From Polynucleobacter sp. MWH-UH2A (lineage in GTDB: Bacteria > Pseudomonadota > Gammaproteobacteria > Burkholderiales > Burkholderiaceae): DNA of 64,000 nt. Numbering within the stretch: position 1 is the stretch's first letter; the number at the start of each line of letters is the position of its first letter. Under the pieces are notes generated by a model. It saw only the letters and a list, made by a program, of their open reading frames with translations. It made no database searches and was not told the origin of the DNA. The stretch covers positions 1,674,001 to 1,738,000 of the forward strand of contig NZ_CP061321.1 in assembly GCF_018687195.1 (NCBI RefSeq). Reading direction: 5' to 3'. Both the position numbers and the translations under genes were made by a program. This document shows positions 19,015-27,824 of this stretch, in pieces.

Positions 19015-19320
19015 TTACTCAAAGTGGCAAACATAATGCACTGGCTGTTCAGCGCGGATGATGAAATAACCACCCTTTTCAACTTCCCAGCTTTGGCCCG
19101 CCTTGAACTCTTGCTCTGGAGCACCATTAATACTGACAAATGCATTGCCATCAACCACTTCCATAACCTCTTTAGTGCTGAGATCAAAGCGTAAAGTACT
19201 TGGCAATACAACGCCTACAGATTTGCGTACGCCATTAGGCAATGTCACGGTATGTGAAACACACTTGCCATCAAAAAATACATTGGCTTTCTTGCCAACA
19301 GAAACTTGATCAAATTGCAT
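19015..19320 (-). CDS. ppnP: Pyrimidine/purine nucleoside phosphorylase PpnP (DUF1255)
   Basis: A small cupin-fold enzyme of 101 residues that phosphorolyses several nucleosides; formerly YaiE. Motifs are VSVGKKANVFFDGKCVSHTV, GVRKSVGVVLPSTLRFDL and VEKGGYFIIRAEQPVHYVCH. The open frame extends 53 codons upstream into argG, but the ATG at 19320 (MQFDQVSVGK) gives the family length and is preceded by an AAAGAGAG ribosome-binding region. It lies 25 bp downstream of argG and may be transcribed with it. Confidence 0.93.
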   Translation of the reverse strand: MQFDQVSVGKKANVFFDGKCVSHTVTLPNGVRKSVGVVLPSTLRFDLSTKEVMEVVDGNAFVSINGAPEQEFKAGQSWEVEKGGYFIIRAEQPVHYVCHFE

Positions 19321-19345
19321 CTGAATTCTCTCTTTATTGTTTAAA

Positions 19346-20578
19346 TTATTTCTTTGCGCGCTTACGCTTTGCAGTTTCAGCAATCCGCATACGCAAGGCA
19401 TTGAGCTTGATAAAGCCGCCTGCATCAGCCTGGTTATAAGCGCCACCGTCATCATCAAAGGTTGCAATCGTTTGATCAAACAAGGTATTCGCTGAATCCC
19501 TTGAAATCACAGAAACAGAACCTTTGTAGAGCTTGAGGCGCACAAGACCATTCACCGCCTGCTGTGTGTGATCAATCAATGTTTGCAAAGCAATGCGCTC
19601 TGGAGCCCACCACAAGCCGTTATAAATCAAGCTTGCATAACGTGGCATGAGGTCATCCTTAAGGTGGGCAACTTCGCGATCAAGCGTAATACTTTCAATA
19701 CCACGATGTGCTTTCAACAAAATCGTGCCCCCAGGGGTTTCATAACAACCACGGCTCTTCATGCCAACGAAACGGTTTTCCACTAAGTCGAGACGACCAA
19801 TGCCGTGCTTACCGCCAAGGCGATTGAGTTCAGCCAACAACTCATGAGGCTTGTATGCCTTGCCATTAATAGCAACTGGATCGCCTGATTTAAATTCAAT
19901 TTCGATAATTTCAGGAGCATCAGGAGCTTTTTCAGGAGAAACCGTCCAGCGCCACATGGATTCTTCTGCTTCAGCATTTGGATCTTCTAAATGGCGACCC
20001 TCATAACTGATGTGCAATAAGTTGGCATCCATTGAATAAGGTGAGCCACCTTGCTTGTGTTTCATCTCTACTGGAATGCCGTGCTTCTCAGCGTAGGCCA
20101 TCAACTTCTCACGAGAGAGCAGGTCCCACTCGCGCCAAGGGGCAATCACCTTAATTCCCGGCTCAAGAGCGTAATAACCCAACTCGAAACGAACTTGGTC
20201 ATTTCCTTTGCCAGTAGCGCCGTGCGATACAGAATCTGCGCCAGTTAAGCGAGCAATTTCAATTTGACGCTTTGCGATCAACGGACGAGCGATCGAAGTG
20301 CCGAGCAAATACTCGCCTTCATAAATCGTATTGGCGCGGAACATCGGGAACACAAAATCCCGCACAAACTCTTCGCGCAGGTCATCAATAAAAATATTTT
20401 CTGGCTTGATGCCAAATTGGAGCGCCTTAGCGCGTGCAGGCTCAAGCTCTTCACCCTGGCCTAAGTCTGCAGTGAAAGTCACAATTTCACAACCATAGGT
20501 GTCTTGAAGCCACTTCAAGATCACACTGGTGTCGAGTCCACCGGAATACGCTAGTACGGCCTTTTTAATATCAGACAT
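19346..20578 (-). CDS. argG: Argininosuccinate synthase
   Basis: Condenses citrulline and aspartate with ATP to argininosuccinate in arginine synthesis. The 410-residue protein begins with the ATP-pyrophosphatase loop [18 protein letters not shown] and has conserved [19 protein letters not shown] and [18 protein letters not shown] segments. It ends in a lysine-rich tail ([11 protein letters not shown]). argF, the preceding pathway step, lies 47 bp upstream in the same orientation, so citrulline formation and use are coupled. Confidence 0.98.
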   Translation of the reverse strand: MSDIKKAVLAYSGGLDTSVILKWLQDTYGCEIVTFTADLGQGEELEPARAKALQFGIKPENIFIDDLREEFVRDFVFPMFRANTIYEGEYLLGTSIARPLIAKRQIEIARLTGADSVSHGATGKGNDQVRFELGYYALEPGIKVIAPWREWDLLSREKLMAYAEKHGIPVEMKHKQGGSPYSMDANLLHISYEGRHLEDPNAEAEESMWRWTVSPEKAPDAPEIIEIEFKSGDPVAINGKAYKPHELLAELNRLGGKHGIGRLDLVENRFVGMKSRGCYETPGGTILLKAHRGIESITLDREVAHLKDDLMPRYASLIYNGLWWAPERIALQTLIDHTQQAVNGLVRLKLYKGSVSVISRDSANTLFDQTIATFDDDGGAYNQADAGGFIKLNALRMRIAETAKRKRAKK

Positions 20579-20625
20579 GGTTTCTTATTCAATTAAAAAT
20601 TAACAAACAAATTACTTAATACTTT

Positions 20626-21573
20626 TTAATCCAAACGGCCACAGAGTAAATACTCCATTAACGCCTTTTGGACATGCAGACGATTTTCTGCTTCTTCCCA
20701 CACAATGCTTTGAGGGCCATCCATTACACCAGCTGAAACTTCTTCACCGCGGTGAGCAGGTAGGCAATGCATAAATAATGCATCTGGCTTTGCGAGCGCC
20801 ATCAACTCTTCATCAACCATCCAATCCTGGAAGGCGTTCATTCTTGAAGCATTCTCAGCTTCATAACCCATGCTGGTCCACACATCCGTAGTCACCAAGT
20901 CAGCACCCTTGCAGGCATCTTTAGGATCTGCGCAAACAGTCAAATGTTTTGCGGCATTACTACTCAGGCGTGCTGGATCTAATTGATAACCTTGGGGCGC
21001 AGAAAAGCGCAATTGAAAATCTAAACACTCAGCTGCCTGAATCCAGGTGTAAGCCATGTTGTTTGCGTCGCCAACCCAAGCAACGGTTTTTCCTTGGATC
21101 GGGCCACGCGCCTCAACATAGGTAAAAATATCTGCCAGAACTTGGCATGGGTGGTATTCATTGGTGAGGCCATTAATAACTGGCACCCGAGAGTTCGCAG
21201 CAAAGCGCTCAATGATTTCTTGTCCAAAGGTGCGGATCATGATGATGTCCGTCATTCTAGAAATCACCTGCGCAGCATCCTCTACAGGCTCGCCACGACC
21301 GAGTTGAGTATCGCGAGTATTGAGATAAACCGCATGACCACCTAGTTGGTGTATTCCAGCCTCAAAAGAAAGGCGTGTACGCGTTGAATGCTTTTCAAAA
21401 ATCATTGCCAAGGTACGATCATGCAGTGGATGCCATGTTTCGTAACTTTTGAATTTGGCCTTTAACCATGCCGATCTTTTCAGCAAATAGTCATACTCAT
21501 CACGAGTAAGGTCAGCAAACTGCAGATAGTGCTTTACCTGACCAGGCACTTGAGGCTTTGCCAGAGATGTCAT
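20626..21573 (-). CDS. argF: Ornithine carbamoyltransferase
   Basis: Forms citrulline from ornithine and carbamoyl phosphate. The carbamoyl-phosphate loop KHSTRTRLSFEAGIHQLGG and the ornithine-binding FMHCLPAHRGEEV motif are present, with the WVGDANNMAYTW segment between them. I place the start at ATG 21573 (MTSLAKPQVPG, 315 residues). The frame extends a further 24 codons upstream with a non-conserved sequence (MFYFRAVEWFKKK), and Met15 is another option. It is upstream of argG and divergent from the DUF3579 gene. Confidence 0.96.
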   Translation of the reverse strand: MTSLAKPQVPGQVKHYLQFADLTRDEYDYLLKRSAWLKAKFKSYETWHPLHDRTLAMIFEKHSTRTRLSFEAGIHQLGGHAVYLNTRDTQLGRGEPVEDAAQVISRMTDIIMIRTFGQEIIERFAANSRVPVINGLTNEYHPCQVLADIFTYVEARGPIQGKTVAWVGDANNMAYTWIQAAECLDFQLRFSAPQGYQLDPARLSSNAAKHLTVCADPKDACKGADLVTTDVWTSMGYEAENASRMNAFQDWMVDEELMALAKPDALFMHCLPAHRGEEVSAGVMDGPQSIVWEEAENRLHVQKALMEYLLCGRLD

Positions 21574-21722
21574 AGTTGAGCTTTCCACTAAAGTTTTGGC
21601 TTGCATTTTTTTCTTAAACCATTCAACTGCACGAAAATAGAACATAAAGCCATCTTACGGCTACCTCAGGCTGTTAAGCTAGAGGGCTTAGTACTAATTC
21701 TTATCAATTTCCAAACGCCCAC

Positions 21723-22037
21723 TTGAACCACAAAACGCTTTTCATTCAAGGCATTACGACCTCTGGCAAACCGTTTCGGCCCAGCGATTGGGCGGAGCGT
21801 CTTTGCGGGGTCATGGCTACCTTTCGCCCTCCCGGTGATTCAGGAGACCCTCGCTTCACATATTCGCCCTATGTAAGACCAGTACTGATTGCAAAAGTGA
21901 AATGCGTTGTTATTGATACCAGACTAGGTGATCTCGATCCAAGAGCGCTGGACTTTGTCATGAACTTTGCCAAAGACAACAATCTACCGATCGAAGAGGC
22001 TTGCGAATTCAACCCAACATCGCCACCCCAGCCTTAA
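21723..22037 (+). CDS. DUF3579 family protein
   Basis: A 104-residue cytoplasmic protein of a family of unknown function found mainly in Betaproteobacteria. The conserved block is GKPFRPSDWAERLCGVMATF followed by YVRPVLIAKVKCVVID and LDFVMNFAKDNNLPIEEACE. The start is a TTG at 21723; no ATG or GTG lies upstream before the in-frame stop at 21675, and the first internal ATG (21812) would cut the conserved block. There is no clear Shine-Dalgarno. It is convergent with rpsT. Confidence 0.82.
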   Translation: MNHKTLFIQGITTSGKPFRPSDWAERLCGVMATFRPPGDSGDPRFTYSPYVRPVLIAKVKCVVIDTRLGDLDPRALDFVMNFAKDNNLPIEEACEFNPTSPPQP

Positions 22038-22067
22038 AAACAAAAACCCGCTCTGATGAGGAGCGGG
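22036..22067 (-). terminator. Intrinsic terminator of rpsT
   Basis: Arms CCCGCTC (22047-22053) and GAGCGGG (22061-22067) with a 7-base loop. On the minus strand they are followed by TTTTTGTTTTT (22046-22036), so the element serves rpsT. Its U-run overlaps the end of the DUF3579 gene. Confidence 0.82.
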
Positions 22068-22071
22068 CCTA

Positions 22072-22091
22072 GGTCGAAATACGCTTCGACC
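22072..22091. repeat. Second stem-loop in the rpsT 3' region
   Basis: Arms GGTCGAA (22072-22078) and TTCGACC (22085-22091) lie between the rpsT stop and its terminator. There is no U-run, so it is more likely an mRNA 3' structure than a terminator. Confidence 0.5.
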
Positions 22092-22111
22092 AGCCTAAAA
22101 CAATTACTAAG

Positions 22112-22378
22112 TTACGCTGCCATCGCCTTAATAGCTGCAGACAAACGAGACTTTTGACGAGCCGCAGTATTTTTATGAGCAATCTTTTTATCAGCAATCT
22201 TGTCGATTGTTGACTGTGCCGCTGCGAAAACTTTCGCTGCAGCAGCTTTATCACCAGCCTCGATAGCTTTACGAACTGTCTTAATGGAAGTGCGGAGCTT
22301 TGAACGCAAGCTGGAATTGTGCTCGTTCTGTTTTACTGCCTGGCGTGCGCGCTTACGCGCTTGTGCTGTATTGGCCAT
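22112..22378 (-). CDS. rpsT: 30S ribosomal protein S20
   Basis: Basic 88-residue helical small-subunit protein that binds 16S rRNA. It begins [20 protein letters not shown] and ends in the S20-typical [20 protein letters not shown] segment. It is a single-gene unit with its own terminator, divergent from murJ, an arrangement also known in other proteobacteria. Confidence 0.98.
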   Translation of the reverse strand: MANTAQARKRARQAVKQNEHNSSLRSKLRTSIKTVRKAIEAGDKAAAAKVFAAAQSTIDKIADKKIAHKNTAARQKSRLSAAIKAMAA

Positions 22379-22392
22379 CTTTAAACCTTGCC

Positions 22393-22421
22393 TCTATAAA
22401 TTGCTAAATACGATTAGTTAA
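22393..22421 (-). promoter_or_regulatory. Candidate sigma-70 promoter of rpsT
   Basis: On the minus strand, TTAACT (22421-22416), 17 bp spacer, TATAGA (22398-22393), each matching the consensus at four of six positions. The start codon lies 15 bp beyond the -10 box, so the leader would be very short. Confidence 0.35.
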
Positions 22422-22529
22422 ACATCTTGCGACCCTGCCAAATTTGTAAGCAAGCTCGCCAAAACCCAAGATTTTACCTGAAAGGGCCAAAAAAGCCCAG
22501 TCAAACCATAAATAGGGGAAAATCGGCTC

Positions 22530-24083
22530 ATGAACCTGCTTTCTGCTGCTGCCAAGGTCAGCTCCCTCACCATGCTCTCCCGTATCACGGGGCTGCTGAG
22601 GGAAACGCTCATTGCCCGTAGTTTCGGGGCTTCAGAGTGGACGGACGCCTTTAATGTGGCTTTTAGGCTGCCTAACCTGCTTCGTCGACTATTCGCCGAG
22701 GGGGCATTTTCCCAGGCTTTTGTGCCCATTTTGGGGGAAGTTTCCACTAACGAGGACCAAAATAAGGCCAAAATCCTTATTAATGCCGTTGCCACCCTCT
22801 TGTTTTGGGCTTTATTGCTGACAGTATTAGCAGGAGTCATTGGCGCCCCTTTGTTAATTTTGGTGATCGCTACCGGCTTTAGTGGCGGTCCAGCCTACGA
22901 TGCCAGCGTTGTCATGACCCGAATCATGTTCCCCTACATTGGACTCATTTCCATGGTGTCCTTGTCTGCCGGAATCTTAAATACCTATCATCGCTTTGCC
23001 ATTCCGGCATTTACACCTGTCCTTTTAAATCTTGCGCTGATTGCTAGTGCAATCTTCCTAGCTCCTCACTTAGACCAACCCATTTATGCCCTCAGTCTTG
23101 GTGTGCTGATTGGCGGAGTACTGCAGTTGCTCATTCAAGTACCCGCACTTGCGCGCATTGGTTTATTGCCACGCATTGGTCTATTGCCAGGCGCGATTCA
23201 ATCTGCTTTCAAGAACCCCGATGCAAGACGAGTTTTAAAACTCATGGGGCCCGCAGTCTTCGCTGTATCCGTTGCGCAAATCTCGCTCATCATCAATACC
23301 AATATCGCATCTCGCCTACAGGCAGGAAGTGTTTCATGGCTTTCCTATGCAGATCGCTTAATGGAATTTCCGACTGCGTTGCTTGGTGTAGCACTTGGCA
23401 CCGTTCTATTACCCAGCTTGAGCAAAGCCAATGCTAAAAATGATTTAGCACATGCTGGTGAACTATTGGTTTGGGGTTTGCAACTCACTTTCTTATTGGC
23501 CGCTCCTTCTGCTATTGCTCTCTTTATTTTTGGAGAGCCTTTGGCGGCCGTCTTGTATCACTACGGAAAATTTAATGCGCTAGATGTGCTGATGACACAG
23601 CGTGCTTTAGCAGCTTATGGTGTTGGCTTAATTGGCTTGATCCTGGTAAAAATTTTGGCGCCTGGCTTTTACTCACGCCAAGATATTCGCACCCCCGTCA
23701 AAATTGGCTCAGTCGTGCTGATTGCTACCCAGCTAGCCAACCTCGTCTTTGTGCCTTGGCTAGGACACGCAGGACTAGCCTTATCTGTTGGGACTGGTGC
23801 CTGTTTAAATGCGGCCCTACTATGGATTGGGCTTAGCAAGCGTGGCGCCCTGCCGAATGCTGCTTGGCTAAAGTATTTAGGACAACTCTTTTTAGCCTTA
23901 ATTCCCTTTTCAACCGTGCTGTTTTATGCGGCTAATGCACATAACTGGATTGCCCTGCAGGCTGAGCCGTGGACGCGCATTGGCCTACTAACGCTCTGGC
24001 TAACTGCTGCGGCCTTAATTTACTTTGGCGCCCTAGCTTTAGTAGGAATTCGCTGGCAAAAATTCTTGCGTCATGCAAAATAG
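22530..24083 (+). CDS. murJ: Lipid II flippase MurJ (MviN)
   Basis: Inner-membrane MOP-superfamily protein of 517 residues that flips the peptidoglycan precursor lipid II to the periplasmic face. It has about fourteen hydrophobic segments. The N-terminus is diagnostic: SRITGLLRETLIARSFGASE, then the DAFNVAFRLPNLLRRLFAEG and AFSQAFVPIL segments, which include charged residues needed in the central cavity. It is divergent from rpsT and followed by the SirB1-type gene after 5 bp, so the two are probably co-transcribed. Confidence 0.97.
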   Translation: MNLLSAAAKVSSLTMLSRITGLLRETLIARSFGASEWTDAFNVAFRLPNLLRRLFAEGAFSQAFVPILGEVSTNEDQNKAKILINAVATLLFWALLLTVLAGVIGAPLLILVIATGFSGGPAYDASVVMTRIMFPYIGLISMVSLSAGILNTYHRFAIPAFTPVLLNLALIASAIFLAPHLDQPIYALSLGVLIGGVLQLLIQVPALARIGLLPRIGLLPGAIQSAFKNPDARRVLKLMGPAVFAVSVAQISLIINTNIASRLQAGSVSWLSYADRLMEFPTALLGVALGTVLLPSLSKANAKNDLAHAGELLVWGLQLTFLLAAPSAIALFIFGEPLAAVLYHYGKFNALDVLMTQRALAAYGVGLIGLILVKILAPGFYSRQDIRTPVKIGSVVLIATQLANLVFVPWLGHAGLALSVGTGACLNAALLWIGLSKRGALPNAAWLKYLGQLFLALIPFSTVLFYAANAHNWIALQAEPWTRIGLLTLWLTAAALIYFGALALVGIRWQKFLRHAK

Positions 24084-24088
24084 GATGT

Positions 24089-24931
24089 ATGCCAACACAA
24101 CAGCTCGACTACTTCACATCCTTAGTTGCTGAAGATGAACACTTTCCGTTAACGGAAGCCGCTATCGCAGTGGCGCAACATGCATATCCCGATCTTGATG
24201 TTCAAGGGGTGCTAGATCAACTTGATGAGTTAGGCAATAAATTAAAAGCGCGTATCACGCCAGATACATCACCGATTCAGCGTTTGCAAATTTTGAAACA
24301 CTTTTTTTATACCGAGTTAGGTTTTGGCCCTAACCCGAATGATTTTTATGCACCCGAGAATTCCTACTTGCACTATGTGCTTGAAAATCGTCGAGGCATA
24401 CCGATTTCCCTAGCCATTCTGATGATCGAACTAGGGCAACAAATTGGCTTGAAGATTCGGGGGGTTTCATTCCCAAATCACTTCATGATGCGAATCTCTT
24501 TACAACAAGGCGAAGTCATCATGGATCCCTTAACCGGTGATTCACTCTCTAAAAACCAGTTACAAGAAATGCTTGACCCCTACCTTGATGCCAAAGGCTA
24601 TCGGGGCGAGCTCAGCCTCCCCCTAAACGTTTTCCTGCGGGCCTCCAGCCCCAGAGAAATCGTCTCCCGCTTCCTGAGAAACCTCAAGATGATCTACTCA
24701 GAGCACGAGCGCTGGGAGCGTTTATTGGGAATCCAAGAGCGTCTCGTTATTTTGCTACCCGACTCCATCGAAGAGATTCGAGATCGTGGCTTGATCTTTG
24801 CGCAACTAGAGTATTTGCGTCCTGCTTTGGCAGACATGCATCGCTATTTAAGCGAAGTGCCAGAGGCTGAAGATGCAGGTGATATTCGCGAACACATCGC
24901 GGCACTGGAAAGCCAAACAAAACTTCACTAA
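24089..24931 (+). CDS. SirB1 family protein (transglutaminase-like fold with TPR-like C-terminus)
   Basis: A 280-residue cytoplasmic protein of the SirB1/YchA family, function not established. Conserved segments are NSYLHYVLENRRGIPISLAI, IGLKIRGVSFPNHFMMR and VIMDPLTGDSLSKNQL; the C-terminal third is helical, with tandem repeats similar to TPRs. The open frame begins 40 codons earlier, inside murJ, but ATG 24089 (MPTQQLDYFT) gives the family-like N-terminus and a 5 bp gap to murJ. No strong terminator is visible before the convergent DedA gene. Confidence 0.86.
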   Translation: MPTQQLDYFTSLVAEDEHFPLTEAAIAVAQHAYPDLDVQGVLDQLDELGNKLKARITPDTSPIQRLQILKHFFYTELGFGPNPNDFYAPENSYLHYVLENRRGIPISLAILMIELGQQIGLKIRGVSFPNHFMMRISLQQGEVIMDPLTGDSLSKNQLQEMLDPYLDAKGYRGELSLPLNVFLRASSPREIVSRFLRNLKMIYSEHERWERLLGIQERLVILLPDSIEEIRDRGLIFAQLEYLRPALADMHRYLSEVPEAEDAGDIREHIAALESQTKLH

Positions 24932-24979
24932 GAAAACTATATAAAGAAAAACGGGCTTTTGTTTTATTTTCTTGTTTTG

Positions 24980-25627
24980 TTAGTTTTTCTTGCGTTGAAA
25001 AATCTTATATAGCGCAGCCAAGATCACAGGCACTGCCGCTGCGCCAATACCCACCAAAACAATGACGTTCAGATTTTGGCGAATAAAGGGAATGTTGCCA
25101 AAGAAATAGCCTGCGATTACCAGACCAAATACCCAAAGCGCAGCACCGGTAATATTGAAGAGCTGAAAACGAGAAAAGTTCATTTCAGATACGCCGGCAA
25201 TAAATGGCGCAAAGGTACGGATGATTGGCAGAAAGCGTGCGAGGATGATTGTTTTACCGCCATGCTTCTCATAGAATGCATGAGTCTTTAGTAAGGCGCC
25301 TTGATCAATCCAGCGCGACTGGCTACTAAATACTTTTTTACCAATCCAACGACCGATGAAATAGTTGACTGTATTGCCTGCAACTGCAGCAATCAATAAA
25401 CCAAGACACAAAGTCCAAAGATTAAAGTGTTCTGTTGCGCAATAAGCGCCAGCAATAAAGAGCAAAGAATCGCCCGGCAAGAATGGCGCAACCACTAAAC
25501 CTGTTTCAGCAAACACAATTGCAAAAAGCAAACCGTATGCCCAAGAGCCATATTGAGAAATAACCACATCTAAATGGCGATCAATATGCAGCAATAAGTC
25601 ACTCAACTGCAAAAGGGCATCAATCAA
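24980..25627 (-). CDS. DedA family membrane protein
   Basis: Integral inner-membrane protein of the DedA/SNARE-associated family; members are implicated in lipid-carrier or phospholipid translocation and proton-motive-force upkeep. Signature segments are FAETGLVVAPFLPGDSLLF and ARFLPIIRTFAPFIAG, the conserved re-entrant arginine motif, plus GNTVNYFIGRWIG. I choose TTG at 25627 (LIDALLQLSD, 215 residues, near the 219 of E. coli DedA) because GGAG lies 6 bp upstream of it. The first in-frame ATG (25702) would overlap miaA on the other strand and add a non-conserved, cysteine-rich leader. Confidence 0.88.
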   Translation of the reverse strand: MIDALLQLSDLLLHIDRHLDVVISQYGSWAYGLLFAIVFAETGLVVAPFLPGDSLLFIAGAYCATEHFNLWTLCLGLLIAAVAGNTVNYFIGRWIGKKVFSSQSRWIDQGALLKTHAFYEKHGGKTIILARFLPIIRTFAPFIAGVSEMNFSRFQLFNITGAALWVFGLVIAGYFFGNIPFIRQNLNVIVLVGIGAAAVPVILAALYKIFQRKKN

Positions 25628-25647
25628 TTTGCTCTCCAAAAATAGGT

Positions 25648-25677
25648 TTGATGGGCATATTAACAGGCTCTTATAAT
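25648..25677 (+). promoter_or_regulatory. Strong sigma-70 type promoter of miaA
   Basis: TTGATG (25648-25653), 18 bp spacer and a perfect TATAAT (25672-25677). The -10 box ends only 5 bp before the first in-frame ATG of miaA, so transcription should begin at or just inside the start codon. Confidence 0.6.
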
Positions 25678-25682
25678 GTCTT

Positions 25683-26693
25683 ATGCAAACTGAACCACAC
25701 ATTCAGCCTATGCAGCCACCAGCAAGTAATCCGATACTTTGTATTGTGGGTCCGACTGGTGCCGGCAAAACCCATCTCGCCATGTCGCTGGCAGAATACG
25801 CTAAATCCATTGGTCTTACGATTGAGATCATCAGCATGGATTCAGCATTGGTCTATCGTGGACTAGACATTGGCAGTGCAAAACCCACCAAAGCAGAACA
25901 AGCAGCGGTCACGCATCACCTGATTGATATTCTGGAACCAACAGAAGTCTACTCAGCGGCGCGCTTTGCAAAAGATGCAAAACAACTCTGCGCAGAAATT
26001 GCGGGCAGAGGACATATTCCTGTGGTTGTTGGGGGCACCATGCTCTACTGGAGAGCATGGGCATATGGATTATCGTCATTACCTCCTGCAAACCCTGAGA
26101 TTCGTACTCGACTCGATGATGAAGGCAAGCGCATTGGCTGGCCCGCAATGCATGCCAAACTGGCAATCATTGATCCAGAAACCGCGATGCGTCTAGAGCC
26201 CAATGACTCTCAACGGGTTCAACGCGCACTCGAGGTTTATGAAATCACCGGCAAAGCAATGTCGACCTTGTTATCAGAATCCCCCAGCGAAGATGGAAGG
26301 GAGGGTTCCGATATCCCCAAATGGATTAACTTAGTTTCATTAGAGCCCAGTGATCGCAAGCGACTTCATCAGAATTTAGAAAAGCGTTTCGATGAAATGC
26401 TCGCGGCGGGATTTTTAGAGGAAGTAAAGCTCTTGCGAAAAAATGTAGCCCTGCATGCTGACCTACCTGCCATTCGCTCAGTAGGCTATCGCCAAGCTTG
26501 GGAGTTTCTCAATGGAGAAATCGATGCAGAGCAAATGCGTTACAAAGCCTTGGCAGCAACCAGACAACTCGGAAAACGACAGCTCACTTGGCTCAGAGCA
26601 ATCTCTGGCAGAAACACATTTGACCCCTTCAATCCAATTGAGATGAAGGCAGCGCTAGACTATTGCAAAAATAGTTTGAAGGCGAATGCTTAA
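25683..26693 (+). CDS. miaA: tRNA dimethylallyltransferase MiaA
   Basis: Adds a dimethylallyl group to A37 of tRNAs reading codons that begin with U; DMAPP from the IspH pathway is the donor. The P-loop is VGPTGAGKTHLAMSLAE; DSALVYRGLDIGSAKPTKAE and HHLIDILEPTEVYSAARF are family motifs, and DLPAIRSVGYRQAWEFL lies in the C-terminal half. Length from ATG 25683 is 336. A second in-frame ATG at 25710 would also keep the P-loop, and neither ATG has a clear Shine-Dalgarno. It converges with purM across 6 bp. Confidence 0.96.
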   Translation: MQTEPHIQPMQPPASNPILCIVGPTGAGKTHLAMSLAEYAKSIGLTIEIISMDSALVYRGLDIGSAKPTKAEQAAVTHHLIDILEPTEVYSAARFAKDAKQLCAEIAGRGHIPVVVGGTMLYWRAWAYGLSSLPPANPEIRTRLDDEGKRIGWPAMHAKLAIIDPETAMRLEPNDSQRVQRALEVYEITGKAMSTLLSESPSEDGREGSDIPKWINLVSLEPSDRKRLHQNLEKRFDEMLAAGFLEEVKLLRKNVALHADLPAIRSVGYRQAWEFLNGEIDAEQMRYKALAATRQLGKRQLTWLRAISGRNTFDPFNPIEMKAALDYCKNSLKANA

Positions 26694-26699
26694 ATAAGC

Positions 26700-27752
26700 T
26701 TAGATAACAATGGTTTGTGGGGCATCCTTAGGGCGCTCAACAACTTCGCCCACGGTCCATGCTTTTAAGCCTTGTGCAGTTAGTGATTGAATCGCTGCAT
26801 CAACCTGAGCTGGGGACACAATCACCACCATACCAATACCGCAGTTAAATACTCGCACCATTTCCGCATCAGCAACGCCACCCTTCATTTGCAACCAACG
26901 GAAGAGCTCAGGCAACTGCCAGCTATCGCGATGTAATACAGCCTGGGTATTCTCGGGCAGTACACGTGGCACGTTATCCACTAGACCGCCACCAGTAATA
27001 TGAGCCATACCCTTAACATCGATTTCAGAAATCAATTTCAGGAACGGCTTCACATAAATTTCTGTTGGAGCCATGACCACATCGCCCAATGAACGGCCGC
27101 CCAAATCATCACTCGGTTTTGCACCAGCGCGTTCAATAATTTTTCGTACTAAAGAGTAACCATTGGAGTGCGCGCCACTAGAACCTATCGCCAAAACCAC
27201 ATCACCAGGAACAATCGTATTACCCGTAATGATTTTGGATTTCTCAACTGCACCCACCGCAAAACCTGCCAAGTCATATTCGCCCGGAGGATACATTCCA
27301 GGCATCTCTGCAGTTTCACCACCGATTAATGCGCAGCCCGATAATTCACAACCTTTGGCTATACCACCCACTACCGTTGCTGCAGTCTCTACAGAGAGCT
27401 TGCCACAAGCAAAATAATCCAAGAAAAATAATGGCTCGGCGCCCTGCACCAAAATGTCATTGACGCTCATGGCCACTAAATCTTGGCCAATAGTGTCGTG
27501 ACGATTCCACTCGAAAGCTAAACGTAGCTTGGTACCCACTCCATCAGTGCCAGATACTAAAACAGGCTCTTTATAGCGCTTCGGAACCTCAAAAAGAGCT
27601 CCAAAACCACCAATTCCTGCCAAAACACCCTCCCGCATGGTTTTCTTGGCCAAGGGCTTAATGCGATCAACTAAATCATCCCCGGCGTCAATATCAACGC
27701 CCGCATCGCGGTAGGAAAGGCCTTTTGAAGAAGAATTGGTAGAAGAAGTCAT
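26700..27752 (-). CDS. purM: Phosphoribosylformylglycinamidine cyclo-ligase PurM
   Basis: AIR synthetase, step 5 of purine synthesis, 350 residues. It opens with [19 protein letters not shown], and shows [40 protein letters not shown] and [20 protein letters not shown], which carry the ATP and substrate sites. The N-terminal Ser-rich stretch ([11 protein letters not shown]) is short and variable. It is divergent from the AI-2E family gene with a gap of about 70 bp, and no terminator lies between it and miaA. Confidence 0.98.
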   Translation of the reverse strand: MTSSTNSSSKGLSYRDAGVDIDAGDDLVDRIKPLAKKTMREGVLAGIGGFGALFEVPKRYKEPVLVSGTDGVGTKLRLAFEWNRHDTIGQDLVAMSVNDILVQGAEPLFFLDYFACGKLSVETAATVVGGIAKGCELSGCALIGGETAEMPGMYPPGEYDLAGFAVGAVEKSKIITGNTIVPGDVVLAIGSSGAHSNGYSLVRKIIERAGAKPSDDLGGRSLGDVVMAPTEIYVKPFLKLISEIDVKGMAHITGGGLVDNVPRVLPENTQAVLHRDSWQLPELFRWLQMKGGVADAEMVRVFNCGIGMVVIVSPAQVDAAIQSLTAQGLKAWTVGEVVERPKDAPQTIVI

Positions 27753-27824
27753 ATCTGGGCTGGAATATTAGTAAAAAATGCTACTGGGTCAGTAGAATCA
27801 TTGAATTCTAGAGGATTACTCGTA

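Noticed and set aside
24932-24979. Possible terminator between the SirB1-type and DedA genes
   Set aside because: The region is rich in A and T runs but has no convincing GC stem; the best pairing is only about five A-T/G-C pairs.
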